DNA of 64,000 nt from Halocaridina rubra (GCA_037179515.1 JAXCGZ010011624.1:23645-87644), one strand, 5' to 3'; positions 46,000 to 62,400 are shown, counted from the stretch's first letter. The notes: generated by a model from the letters alone, not told the origin. A program made the numbers and translations.

Positions 46000-46110
46000 A
46001 TTCTATTCTACCCAACCCACCAAACTCCCTTTGTCCCAGCCAACTAGGGAGGGGCACTGTACACAGTTATTAAATTAAATAAACGAATAGATGTACAAAC
46101 AAGCATGAGC

Positions 46111-46165
<55 letters not shown>

Positions 46166-46535
46166 CATCTCCACAATCATCATCAAAGGAAAATTATTTG
46201 TTACCAATAATAATAATAATATAATAATAATAATAATAATAATAATATCTAAGGAGAATTTTATGAATAGTCATCATGAAAGTAATGCAGAGGTATATTA
46301 ATATCCAGCAGAGAATTGGATATTCATTACACATCTTTTATAATCCCTTCACATCTGACAGGTCATTACACTCTCCATCTCTGTTTCTCTTTAAAGCCTG
46401 ATAAAGGCTATTTTATTTTATCATTTTTGGCCCGTCCTGGTGTCACAAACATCTTAAAAAAAAAAAATGCCATAAAAAATCCGTGATGCACTGAATTCGC
46501 GATAGGTGAACTGCGATATAGTGAGGGATTACTGT
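46000..46535. repeat. Composite dispersed repeat with (AAT)n core, reverse orientation
   Basis: AAT tracts at 46116-46170 and 46208-46245, the ATTGGATATTCATTACAC landmark, and a terminus AGTGAGGGATTACTG at 46535 next to TATATA. Confidence 0.7.
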
Positions 46536-46542
46536 ATATATA

Positions 46543-48934
46543 CACAGTGGTGACCCCAACCCTCGAACACCTGTACCTACGAACAAACCAACCCACAAAC
46601 AAAATTTGACCCTAACCCACGAATAAATTCCAAAACATGAATAAAAATGTGTTGGCCAACCCACCATGTGTCCTATTCAGTTGTTTTTGGCCACCACGTG
46701 GGTTCCACTCGGCCGCTCTCGGTTTCTTTCAGTTCTGCATTGGTGCCCGCGCTGTGTGGTTTGTTCGTAATTTTATCACAGTTCTTGCTTATTTTCCATA
46801 GTTTTTTCTTTTAATATAGCCCTTATTATGGCTCCTAAGAAAGTTAAAGGTCCTAGTAAACTTGGCAACAAACATCCCAGATGCAAAACAGTGGAAACGA
46901 AAAAAGAAATAATTGCAAAACATGAAAATGTGGTGCGTGTGTCCGATCTCGGCACGCAATATAACATGCCGAAATCCACCATCTGTACTATTCTAAAGAA
47001 TAAAGAGATCTTAAAAGCAGCTGACATAGCTAAAAGAGTCAATATTTTAATGAAGAAAAGGTCACAAGTAATAGAAGAGGTACAAAAATTACTATTGTAG
47101 TGGATAAATGAAAAGCAGTTGGTTGGCGATAGTATTAGCAAAGCCATAATATGTGCTAAGGCTTTGCACATCCACCAAGATTTAGTAGCGAACTCTCCGA
47201 CTTCTAGTGGCGCTAAACTGGAGGAATTTAAAGCCAGTAGAAACTGGTTTGAACACTTTGGTCGCCGAACTGGGATTCAAAGCGTCATCAGACACGGAGA
47301 GGCGGCTAGTTCCGACCAAAGAGCAGCGGATTCCTAAGTAAAGGAATTCGCTAAATATATCGAGAGTGAAGGTTATATCCCGCAACAAGTGTTTAATTGT
47401 GATGAAATGGGACTCTTTTGAAAGAAAATGCCCAAAAGAACCTATATAACTGAAGAGGAGAAATCACTGTCAGGCCATACACCAATGAAAGACAGGCTTA
47501 CCCTTTTATTGTGCACTAATGCTAGTGGGGACTGTAAGATCAAACCTCTTTTAGTTTACCACTCTGAAAATCCGTGTGTTTTTAAACGCAATACAGTATT
47601 GAAGGCAAACCTCCCAGTAATGTGGAGGTCAAATCCAAAGGCTTGGGTCACGCAGATTTTATTCCCAGAGTGGTTGATTGAAGTGTTTGCGCCAGCAGTG
47701 AACAAATTTCTTGAGGAATAAAATTTGCCTCTTAAGTGTCTCCTCATAATGGATAATGCTCCTGCTCATCCTCCAGGTGTGGAAGATGATCTCGCTATAC
47801 ATTACGACTTCATTAAAGTAAAATTTCTGCCTCCCAACACCACTCCTATCCTCCAGCCCATGGACCAGCAGGTAATTTCTAAATTTAAAAAGTTGTATAT
47901 GAAGGGTCTTTTTGAAAGGTGTTTCCAGGTCATCAATGACACAGATTTGACCCTTCATGATTTCTGGAAAGACCACTTTAATATCCTCCACTGCATTGGC
48001 CTCTTTGAAAAAGCATGGAAGGTCTCATATCATACATTGAACTCTGCCTGGAGGAAACTTTGGCCAGGTTGTGTCACTGATAGAGACTTCGAGGGCTTCA
48101 AGCAGGAGTTAGCTATAAAATTGTGAATGAAACTGTGGGCACGGGCAAAAGTTTGGGCTTGGAGGTCAATGAGGAGGATATCGAGGAGCTAGTGGAGGAC
48201 CAAATAGAAGACCTTACCATGGATGAATTTATTAAGTTGCAACATGAGCAGGCAATGATTTTCCAAGAGGAGCAGTCACCGGAGGAAGGGGTAAAGGTGT
48301 CAAGTGAAGAATCGAAAGAAATTTTTAGTGGAATGATGTGCAGGCATTTATTGAGAATCATCACCCAGATAAAACCGTGGGCAATAGAGTAGTGAATATG
48401 GTAAATGGCAGTGTGATGAATATTTTTAGAAAAGTTTACCAAAGAAGAATAAGACAAATTTCTCTGGATCATTTCCTTGTCCCAGTAGGCAGGGAAGCAG
48501 CTTCCAAATGAGAAAAGAGAGAGAAAACACCAGAAATACAGCCTGTATTAGAAGAGTTTCCTAATGTTTTTATGGAAGGGAACTCTCCTTCCAAAAAATA
48601 AATCCCCCAACTCCTCCTCCTCCACAACCATCCATGTATGCCAGCAACAATCATCCACAAAGGTAAATACAGTACTGTGTTTCTATTATTAACTTTATTT
48701 TACTTAATTAAGTATGTTATTTTCCTTATACAGAGTATATTGCTAATAACCTGTACTAAATTTATTGGTATTCATAACTTATAAAATTTTAAAATGAATA
48801 TTTGTGGTGACCTGAATGGATTAATTGGATTTACATGATTTTCAATGGGAAAATCAAATCCAACCAACAAACTTTCCAACTCGAGTACACTTTTTTGGAA
48901 CGGATTAAGTTCGTGGGTTGGGGACACCACTGTG
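46543..48934 (+). mobile_element. Near-complete Tigger/pogo-like DNA transposon
   Basis: 2392 bp bounded by TA on both sides. The termini are CACAGTGGTGACCCCAACCC at 46543 and, reverse-complemented from 48934, CACAGTGGTGTCCCCAACCC, giving inverted repeats of at least 24 bp with two mismatches in that stretch. The interior encodes one transposase (46828 to about 48600). TA flanks, short terminal inverted repeats and a DDD transposase identify a Tigger-type member of the Tc1/mariner superfamily. Its ends differ from the TATCGCG-rich termini of the surrounding non-autonomous elements, so it is a separate Tigger lineage. Confidence 0.9.
46828..48600 (+). pseudogene. Tigger/pogo-type DDD transposase, inactivated
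   Basis: The ATG at 46828 opens MAPKKVKGPSKLGNK, then a CENP-B-type helix-turn-helix (KEIIAKHENVVRVSDLGTQY ... KSTICTILKNKE). The CENP-B-like second domain follows near 47101-47330. Catalytic residues are visible: first Asp at 47401 (FNCDEMGLF), second at 47752 (LIMDNAPAHP) and third at 47863 (ILQPMDQQ), a spacing of 37 residues, normal for Tigger. Reading stays in one frame from 46828 to 48126 but is broken by stops at 47098 (TAG), 47335 (TAA), 47419 (TGA) and 47719 (TAA). A single-base shift near 48122 precedes an acidic tail (NEEDIEELVEDQIEDL) ending at 48390. Downstream codons (RQISLDHFL near 48450) extend the family C-terminus. It is dead as a transposase. Confidence 0.9.
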
Positions 48935-48942
48935 TATATATA

Positions 48943-52458
<3,516 letters not shown>

Positions 52459-54793
52459 CTGATTACCTAATTGTGTTCACGGGAAAGAGCCCAAAGCTCG
52501 TATCTTCCCATCTCCTGATCGGTTCCATTTTATACTTAGTGATACTTATCATACCTGTCCTTAAAACTATGGATTGAGATAGCATTAACTACCTCCTCGC
52601 TTAGCGAATTCCAATTATCAACTACTCTTACACTGAAAAAGTATTTCCTTACATCCTGCAAACAAGTTTTCTTACGAAGCTTCAAACTATGACCTCTAGT
52701 TCTAGAGCCAGCCATATCAAAATATCGATCCCTATCCACTCTATCATAACCATGAAGGAATTTAAAGACTGCCACCATATCCCCCCTCACTCTTCTAGCT
52801 TCGAGTGATGGTAAGTCTAATTCCCTCAGCCTCTCATCATAACTGAGATTGCGTATTTCTGGCACCAGTTTCGTGGCATGTCTTTGGACTTTTTCAAGCT
52901 TAGCTATATGCTTTTTCAAGTGTGGATTCCATAAGGGGGTTGCATATTCGAGTTTTGGCCTCACATAGGTTACATAAATATTTCTGAACATTTCCTTGTC
53001 CATGTGCCTGAAGGCTACCCTTACATTTGATAAGAATGCATATGCTGCCCTTACTATGCCATTTATATGTATTTCTGGAGACAAATCTGCCAGTATGTTT
53101 ACGCCTAGATCTCTCTCATTTTCTGTCTCTTGAAGTTGTACTCCAGCCACCGAGTAGTCAAGCTTGGGCCTTCTTGCACTTGTACCCATTCTCATTACCT
53201 TACATTTTGAAGTATTGAATTTCATTAGCCACTTTTCTGAACACTCATGCAGATTATTTAGATCCTCCTGAAGTTCTCTACCATTGTTCTCGTTTTTTAC
53301 TTTCTTCACAATCTTTGCATCATCTGCAAACATATTCATGAATGAATTTACAGACTCTGGTAGGTCATTTACATATACAAGGAACAAAAGTGGCCCTAAA
53401 ACTGAACCCTGTGGAACCCCACTACTAACTCTTCTCCATTCAGACACTGAGTGTCTTACTCTAACCCTCTGTTCCCTTCCTTCTAAGTAAGTTTTTATCC
53501 ATTCCAAAACATTTCCACCTATTCTAGCCATTGCTTGCAGCTTCCTAATAAGTCTCCCATGTGGAACAGTGTCAAACACTTTCTGGAAGTCTAGGAATAT
53601 GCAATCTGCCCAGCCCTCTCTTTCCTGTAAGATTCGGCTTACCTCATCATAGAATTCTAATAAGTTTGTTACTGCTGATCTACCTTCTCTGAAGCCATGT
53701 TGCCTCACTGACAAAAAGTTGAAGGATTCCAAGTGATGAGAGATATGTTTCCTTAGTAGTTTCTCCATAACTTTGCAAACTATGCTGGTCAAGGAAACTG
53801 GTCTATAGTTCAGAGCCGTATCCCTCCTCCCCTTTTTGAAGATAGGTATCACATTTGCTTGTTTCCAGCATCTTGGAATCTCCCTTGACTCCAGTGACTT
53901 TTTACATATGATACTTAGTGCCACTGATATTGAGTTTGCGCATTTTTTAAGCACATGAGGGGATATGTCATCAGGACCTGTAGCTTTATGAACATCTATA
54001 TCCATCAGCGCTTTGCATACCTCTGTGGCTGTAAGGTTGATGTTCTCTAATACCGGCCCTTGAGCTTCTATCTCTGCAATCTGAGGGGGTGGGGTATTTT
54101 CTACTGTAAATACTGACTGAAACTCCTTGTTCAATTCTTTGCAGATCTCTTCATCCGTCTCAGTGATGCTCCCATCCGCTCTCTTTAGCCTTAAAACCTG
54201 TTCTTTTACCTTCAGTTTTCCTCTGATAAAGCTGTGGACAAGCTTGGGATTTTCTTTAGCCTTCCTGGTGATGTCCCTCTCATAGTCTCTCTCTGCCTCT
54301 CTCCTTTTACTTAGGTAGTTTTTTCTTGCTCTTTTGTAGGTTTGCCAGGCATTTATGTTTTTTCTCCTCCTATACCTTTTCCAGCATTTGTCTCTCCACT
54401 CCTTAGCTCTTTTACACCCATTATCGAACCATTTCTCTCTGGCATGAATTACACCTACTTTGGTGACAGGTATGCAGCAATCTACTATCTTCCCATATTT
54501 CTCACAATAGATGTCATACATTTCTTGTACAGATTTGTTGTAAAATAAGGTTCTCCAGTCAATAACTGCAAAAAGCTCATTCATTTTTATGTAATCTCCT
54601 TTTGGATAGTTCCTCTTCATGTCCTCAGTGCCTCTACTCTCAGGCAGAATATCTTCAATGATATACTCCATCAACAACACACAGTGGTCTCTCTTTCCAA
54701 TAGGTGGTTCATACTCAATTTTTTCAATATCCAACACATTATCTGTGAATACTAGATCAAGTAGTGATGGCTCATCCCCACCCCTGGCCCTTG
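52459..54793 (-). mobile_element. CR1-like LINE copy A, 5' truncated
   Basis: Minus strand, 2.3 kb. The 3' end at 52459 shows one GATTACCTAATTGT motif. The 5' truncation is at about 54793 within the endonuclease region. It is joined there directly to the 3' tail of a second copy (54794-57686) with no host DNA between. Confidence 0.88.
52536..54737 (-). CDS. CR1-like ORF2, uninterrupted reverse transcriptase frame (5' truncated)
   Basis: 733 codons without a stop, the longest frame in the window. It begins at an internal Met in the last part of the APE domain (IGKRDHCVLL; sister copies have S for the R, which alters the S-D-H motif). RT motifs follow in order: NYRPVSLTSI near residue 310, HGFREGRS near 347, FLDFQKVFD near 381-389 (A-to-V change next to the catalytic region), GVPQGSVLGP near 439 and FADD near 470. 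The C-terminal region (YVRPKLEYATPLWNP ... DRYDKYH) is complete. It catalyses target-primed reverse transcription in intact elements. Here the endonuclease N-terminus is missing, so the copy is not autonomous. Confidence 0.92.
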   Translation of the reverse strand: MLDIEKIEYEPPIGKRDHCVLLMEYIIEDILPESRGTEDMKRNYPKGDYIKMNELFAVIDWRTLFYNKSVQEMYDIYCEKYGKIVDCCIPVTKVGVIHAREKWFDNGCKRAKEWRDKCWKRYRRRKNINAWQTYKRARKNYLSKRREAERDYERDITRKAKENPKLVHSFIRGKLKVKEQVLRLKRADGSITETDEEICKELNKEFQSVFTVENTPPPQIAEIEAQGPVLENINLTATEVCKALMDIDVHKATGPDDISPHVLKKCANSISVALSIICKKSLESREIPRCWKQANVIPIFKKGRRDTALNYRPVSLTSIVCKVMEKLLRKHISHHLESFNFLSVRQHGFREGRSAVTNLLEFYDEVSRILQEREGWADCIFLDFQKVFDTVPHGRLIRKLQAMARIGGNVLEWIKTYLEGREQRVRVRHSVSEWRRVSSGVPQGSVLGPLLFLVYVNDLPESVNSFMNMFADDAKIVKKVKNENNGRELQEDLNNLHECSEKWLMKFNTSKCKVMRMGTSARRPKLDYSVAGVQLQETENERDLGVNILADLSPEIHINGIVRAAYAFLSNVRVAFRHMDKEMFRNIYVTYVRPKLEYATPLWNPHLKKHIAKLEKVQRHATKLVPEIRNLSYDERLRELDLPSLEARRVRGDMVAVFKFLHGYDRVDRDRYFDMAGSRTRGHSLKLRKKTCLQDVRKYFFSVRVVDNWNSLSEEVVNAISIHSFKDRYDKYH

Positions 54794-57686
54794 TGATTAC
54801 CTAATTGTGATTACCTAATTGTGTTTACGGGAAAGAGCCCAAAGCTCGTATCTTCCCGTCTCCTGATCGGTTCCATTTTATACTTGGTGATACTTATCAT
54901 ACCTGTCCTTAAAACTATGGATTGAGATAGCATTAACTACCTCCTCGCTTAGCGAATTCCAATTATCAACTACTCTTACACTGAAAAAGTATTTCCTTAC
55001 ATCCTGCAAAGAAGTTTTCTTACGAAGCTTCAAACTATGACCTCTAGTTCTAGAGCCGGCCATATCAAAATATCGATCCCTATCCACTCTATCATAACCA
55101 TGAAGGAATTTAAAGACTGTCACCATATCCCCCCTCACTCTTCTAGCTTCCAGTGATGGTAAGTCTAATTCCCTCAGCCTCTCATCATAACTGAGATTGC
55201 GTATTTCTGGCACCAGTTTCGTGGCATGTCTTTGAACTTTTTCAAGCTTAGCTATGTGCTTTTTCAAGTGCGGATTCCAAAAGGGGGCTGCATATTCGAG
55301 TTATATGGCCTCACATACGTTACATAAATATTTCTGAACATTTCCTTGTCCATGTGCCTGAAGGCTACCCTTACATTTGATAAGAATGCATATGCTGCCC
55401 TTACTATGCCATTTATATGTATTTCTGGAGACAAATCTGCCAGTATGTTTACTCCTAGATCTCTCTCATTTTCTGTCTCTTGAAGTTGTACTCCAGCCAC
55501 CGAGTAGTCAAGCTTGGGCCTTCTTGCACTTGTACCCATTCTCATTACCTTACATTTTGAAGTATTGAATTTCATTAGCCACTTTTCTGACCACTCATGC
55601 AGATTATTTAGATCCTCCTGAAGTTCTCTACCATTGTTCTCGTCTTTTACTTTCTTCACAATCTTTGCATCATCTGCAAACATATTCATGAATGAATTTA
55701 CAGACTCTGGTAGGTCATTTACATATACAAGGAACAAAAGTGGCCCTAAAACTGAACCCTGTGGAACTCCACTACTAACTCTTCTCCATTCAGACACTGA
55801 GTGTCTTACTCTAACCCTCTGTTCCCTTCCTTCTAAGTAAGTTTTTATCCATTCCAAAACATTTCCACCTATTCTAGCCATTGCTTGCAGCTTCCTAATA
55901 AGTCTCCCATGTGGAACAGTGTCAAACGCTTTCTGGAAGTCTAGGAATATGCAATCTGCCCAGCCCTCTCTTTCCTGTAAGATTTGGCTTACCTCATCAT
56001 AAAATTCTAATAAGTTTGTTACTGTTGATCTACCTTCTCTGAAGCCATGTTGCCTCACTGACAAAAAGTTGAAGGATTCCAAGTGAAGAGAGATATGTTT
56101 CCTTAGTAGCTTCTCCATAACTTTGCAAACTATGCTGGTCAAGGAAACTGGTCTATAGTTCAGAGCCATATCCCTCCTTCCCTTTTTGAAGATAGGTATC
56201 ACATTTGCTTGTTTCCAGCATCTTGGAATCTCCCCCGACTCCAGTGACTCCTTAAATATGATACTTAGTGCCACTGATATTGTGTTTGCGCATTTTTTAA
56301 GCACATGAGGGGATATGTCATCGGGGCCTGTAGCTTTATGAACATCTAAATCCATCAGCGCTTTGCATACCTCTGTGGCTGTAAGGTTGATGTTCTCTAA
56401 TACCGGCCCTTGAGCTTCTATCACTGCAATCTGAGGGGGTGGGTTATTTTCTACTGTAAATACTGACTGAAACTCCTTGTTCAATTCTTTGCAGATCTCT
56501 TCATCCGTCTCAGTGATGCTTCCATCCGCTCTCTTTAGCCTTTAAACCTGTTCTTTTACCTTCAGTTTTCCTCTGATAAAGCTGTGGAAAAGCTTGGGAT
56601 TTTCTTTAGCCTTCCTGGTGATGTCCCTCTCATAGTCTCTCTCTGCCTCTCTCCTTTTACTTAGGTAGTCATTTCTTGCTCATTTGTAGGTTTGCCAGGC
56701 ATTTATGTTTTTTCTCCTCCTATACCTTTTCCAGCATTTGTCTCTCCACTCCTTAGCTCTTTTACACCCATTATCGAACCATTTCTCTCTGGCATGAATT
56801 ACACCTACTTTGGTGACAGGTATGCAGCAATCTACTATCTTCCCATATTTCTCACAAAAGATGTCATACATTTCTTGTACAGATTTGTTGTAAAATAAGG
56901 TTCTCCAGTCAATAACTGCAAAAAGCTCATTCATTTTGATGTAATCTCCTTTCCGATAGTTCCTCCTCATGTCCTCAGTGCCTCTACTCTCAGGAAGAAT
57001 ATCTTCAATGATATACTCCATCAACAACACACAGTGGTCACTCTTTCCAATTGGTAGTTCATAGTCAATTTTTTCAATATCCAACACATTATCTGTGAAC
57101 ACTAGATCAAGTAGTGATGGCTCATCCCCACCCCTGGCTCTTGTTGGTTCCATTACATGTTGGTGTAGGAAATTCCCTTGTACGCAATCTAGGAATCTTG
57201 CCCCGAATGAGTCCTCACCACTGTGTGGGTCAAGATTTATCCAATCTATCTCTTTATGATTAAGTCTCCCATAATCAAAATCCTACATTTTTTTCCCGTG
57301 CCATGTTAACAACTGAGTTTATGACTTCAATAGTACCTATATGACTTATCTCATAAACTTCAAGCCTATTTTGGTTCCTTGGTGGGTTGTATACAACAGT
57401 TATTATAATGCTCTCTGACCCAGTATTTATGCGAGCAACAAGAAATTCCTTGAACTCACTTTCTATAGCCAAGCTTATTTCTTCAACTTGAATCCTTTCA
57501 CTTATGAGCAGTGCTATCCCTCCACCAGTCCTCTCAGATCTTTCAACCCTTAGTATTCTGAAACCCTTAGGAAAAACTGTGACACTGTTTATGTCCTCAC
57601 TCAACTTAGTCTCTGTAATTGCTACTATATCTGCATTACTGTTGTGAATCCTATCTTTTAATTCTACTGCCTTACCAGCTAATCCA
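54794..57686 (-). pseudogene. CR1-like LINE copy B, broken ORF2
   Basis: Minus strand, 2.9 kb, with two tandem tail motifs at its 3' end (54794-54822). It reaches further 5' than copy A, to just after the first endonuclease motif (GLAGKAVELKDRI near 57680). Lesions are a missing base near 57262, a TGA in place of an arginine codon near 56680, a missing base in the VLRL codons near 56541, and an extra base near 55303 (GAGTTATATGG). Intact blocks are 57275-57686, 56680-57153, 55264-56484 (406 codons, includes LDFQKAFD, GVPQGSVLGP and FADD) and 54878-55267 (C-terminus). The upstream end joins Tigger-like element sequence at 57687. Confidence 0.88.
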
Positions 57687-58440
57687 TTGGAAAATGGTGG
57701 GAAAAGCAAACTGCAAAGAAAAGGCCAATCAGACCCCATGATACAGAACATACAGAAAAACAATTCTGTGATTCATCGTCTCCCGACCTTTCAGCCAATA
57801 GCATTCCATGAACTATCTCACGTAGGTGAGAGTCTTTTCGTTTTCCGAAACGCTGATAGCGGTATCGTATTTTACATGGTACAATACTGTTAGTATTTGA
57901 GTTTTTAATTATTTTTTACTGTTTTATTATTTTTAGGCTAGGAAATGCTTGTTTTATCAATAAAATAATGAAAGTTTTAATATTCACTAGGTCACGTAGG
58001 TGAGAGCCTTTGCATTTTCCGAAACATGATACCGGTATCGTATTTTACATGGTGCAATACAGTTAGCACTGTATTTATGTTTTTTACTATTTTTTACTGT
58101 TTTATTATTCTTAGGCTAGGAAATACTTGTTTTATAAATAAAATAATGAAAATTTTAATATTCACTAGGTCACGTAGGTGAGAGTCTTTGCGTTTTCCGA
58201 AACGCTGATACCGGTATCGTATTTTACGTGGTGCAATACTGTTAGTATTTATGTTTTTTACTATTTTTTACTGTTTTATTATTCTTAGGCTAAGAAATAC
58301 GTTTTTTTATCAATAAAATCAGGAAACTACTGGAAATTTTAATGTACTGTATATGCTAACTCACTTAGGTGCGACCCAAGTACATTGTACGCTATCGGAC
58401 ACTATTTGACATGATGCAATACCCTGTACTGTGAGTTATA
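57687..58440. mobile_element. Tigger-like element interior, right of the CR1-like block
   Basis: Starts GGAAAATGGTGGGAAAAGC, comparable to 37626-37800, then three blocks of the second internal repeat (CCGAAACGCTGATAGCGG, GATACCGGTATCG). It has no right terminus of its own; an opposite-orientation terminus starts at 58441. Confidence 0.65.
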
Positions 58441-59196
58441 CAGTGCTACCCCGGTTATTCGCATTTCTTGGTTCGCGTTCTCACTCTATCGCGGTTTTTT
58501 TTTGGATAAATGATTATTTTATTTTATGGGTATACGCAAAAATATTAAAATATTGAAAAAAAAAAATTTTCAGTATTTTCATTTTTTTATTGGAAATGTG
58601 AGAGCCTTTGCATTTTCCGAAACATGATACCGGTATCGTATTTTACATGGTGCAATACAGTTAGCACTGTATTTATGTTTTTAACTATTTTTTACTGTTT
58701 TATTATTCTTAGGCTAGGAAATACTTGTTTTATAAATAAAATAATGAAAATTTTAATATTCACTAGGTCACGTAGGTGAGAGTCTTTGCGTTTTCCGAAA
58801 CGCTGATACCGGTATCGTATTTTACGTGGTGCAATACTGTTAGTATTTATGTTTTTTACTATTTTTTACTGTTTTATTATTCTTAGGCTAAGAAATACGT
58901 TTTTTTATCAATAAAATCATGAAACTACTGGAAATTTTAATATACAGTATATGCTAACTCACTTAGGTGCGACCCAAGTACATTGTACGCTATCGGACAC
59001 TATTTGACATGATGCAATACCCTGTACTGTGAGTTATACAGTGCTACCCCGGTTATTCGCATTTCTTGGTTCGCGTTCTCACTCTATCGCGGTTTTTTTT
59101 TGGATAAATTATTATTTTATTTTATGGGTATACGCAAAAATATTAAAATATTGAAAAAAAAAAATTTTCAGTATTTTCATTTTTTTATTGGAAATG
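58001..59196. repeat. Tandem duplication of 598 bp (two copies, nearly identical)
   Basis: 58001-58598 and 58599-59196 begin with TGAGAGCCTTTGCATTTTCC and share the same order of blocks, including the transposon terminus. I see only a handful of differences, for example ATAAATGATTATT against ATAAATTATTATT. The junction reads TTGGAAATG then TGAGAGCC. Confidence 0.85.
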
Positions 59197-60504
59197 TAAA
59201 TTTACGTTGCTTGCTGTTATTTATAATGTAAAGGGTGTTTTCTTAACAGTGCAGGGAGCGTTTATGCAGTTTGTAAACGAAAAAATAATTGTAAATGAGT
59301 ATGTGTGTCACGTCATCATCACCTCATTCATCGTAATTTTATCTATCACTTTCATAAAAATTTACGTTGCGTGCTGTTATTTATAATGTAAAGGGTGTTC
59401 TTTTAACAGTGCAGGGAGGGTTTTTACAGTTTGTAAACGAAAAAATAATTGTAAATGAGTATGTATGTCACGTCATCATCACCTCATTCATCGTAATTTT
59501 ATCTATCACTTTCATAAAAATTTACGTTGCTTGCTGTTATTTATAATGTAAAGGGTGTTTTTTTAACAGTGCAGGGAGGGTTTATACAGTACGTAAACGA
59601 AAAAATAATTGTAAATGAGTATGTAGGTCACGTCATCATCACCTCATTCACCGTAATTTTATCTATCACTTTCATAAAAATTTACGTTGCTTGCTGTTAT
59701 TTATAATGTAAAGGGTGTTTTTTTTTAACAGTGCAGGGAGGGTTTATACAGTACGTAAACGAAAAAATAATTGTAAATGAGTATGTATGTCACATCATCA
59801 TCATCACATTCACGGTAAGTTTTCCTATCACTTTCATAAAAATTTACGTTGCTTGCTGTTATTCATAATGTAAAGGGTGTTTTTTTAACAGTGCAGGGAG
59901 GGTTTATACAGTACGTAAACGAAAAAATAATTGCAAATGAGCATGTATGTCACGTCATCATCACCTCATTCACTGTAATTTTATCTATCACTTTCATAAA
60001 AGTTTACGTTGCTTGCTGTTATTTATAATGTAAAGGGTGTTTTTTTAACAGTGCAGGGAGGGTTTATACAGTATGTAAACGAAAAAATAATTATAAATGA
60101 GTATGTATGTCACGTCATCATCACATTCATGGTAAGTTTTCCTATCACTTTCATAAAAATTTACGTTGCTTGCTGTTATCTATAATGTTAAGGGTGTTAT
60201 TTTAACAGTGCAGGGAGGGTTTATACAGTACGTAAACGAAAAAATAATTGTAAATGAGTAGGTATGTCACATCATCATCACATTCACGGTAAGTTTTCCT
60301 ATCACTTTCATATAAATTTACGCTTGCATGCTGTTATCTATGAAGTAAAGGGTGGTATGTTAACAATACAGGGAAAGTTTATACAGTGTAAACGTAAAAA
60401 TATATTAAAATATCTATGTACATATAGGCTGATCCTACTTCGCGGATTTCCTGGTTCGCGCCGGGTACCGGAACCGAACTACCGCGATAAGTGAGGCAAC
60501 ACTG
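58441..60504. mobile_element. Tigger-like element with internal 598-bp duplication and eight 160-bp units
   Basis: Terminus CAGTGCTACCCCGGTTATTC at 58441 and again at 59039. Left-type terminus GTGAGGCAACACTG at 60504. The 160-bp core (GTGCAGGGAGGG or variants) recurs near 59248, 59408, 59569, 59729, 59890, 60050, 60210 and 60366. It has no HTH remnant. The orientation is opposite to 33383-35006. Confidence 0.75.
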
Positions 60505-61440
<936 letters not shown>

Positions 61441-62081
61441 TGGTTGAATGAACGAGTTAATTAAAGATGCTTCTCTCTCTCTCTCTCTCTCAATGTCTTT
61501 TGCCATTTATTGTCGTCATCTTTCATTTCCTCTTTCTCATATTTATTATAGGTATTTTACATTTATCTTTACCTTTACTGTATAAACCCTCCCTGCACTG
61601 TTAACAAACCACCCTTTACTTTATTAATAACAGCGTGCAAGCGTAAATTTATATGAACAAGACATGATGAAGATTGAAAAAATCATTAAGAACAAACAGC
61701 AAACAAACTTTCGATTTAATATCATCAGGGAAATAGCGTGTAGAGAATATATATAAATCATTTAAGTTTCCCATGTACAGTGCGATATATGTTTTCTTTG
61801 AACGAATTGTATGCGTTTTCCTTTGCTCTCAGATGACACTATTTACGTTAAGATTTTGTGGAGATAGATAGAATAATGTGTAGAAGCAAGGAATATTAAT
61901 AATACTAAAATCTTGAAAATTAGATAAACCCCAAATAGGGTGAAAAAATAAATATTTTATGAGTAAGATATTGTGCCTGAATAAGCATCAGCTGATACAA
62001 AGGCAAACAAACAAACAAACATTTATTTCCATTTTTGTACAATGGTTATTCTTCAAAGATTAAAAGTGACTTATAAGTAGA

Positions 62082-62176
<95 letters not shown>

Positions 62177-62400
62177 GGAAAATTAGAGTAGTACACTAAA
62201 AAAAAATTCGTTTCATTTTTGTATAAAGAGATAATAGAGTACTAATTAAGCAAAGGATACTATATAATAAACTAAGACAGCTAGATAGATAGAAAGACAA
62301 ATATACAGAGAAGAACAAAGTAAGATATAAAAAAATAAAAGAAGTAAGTTAATGTGTAAAGGAAGCCACATAGCTGAGATTGGAAATGAGGAGTCAACAA

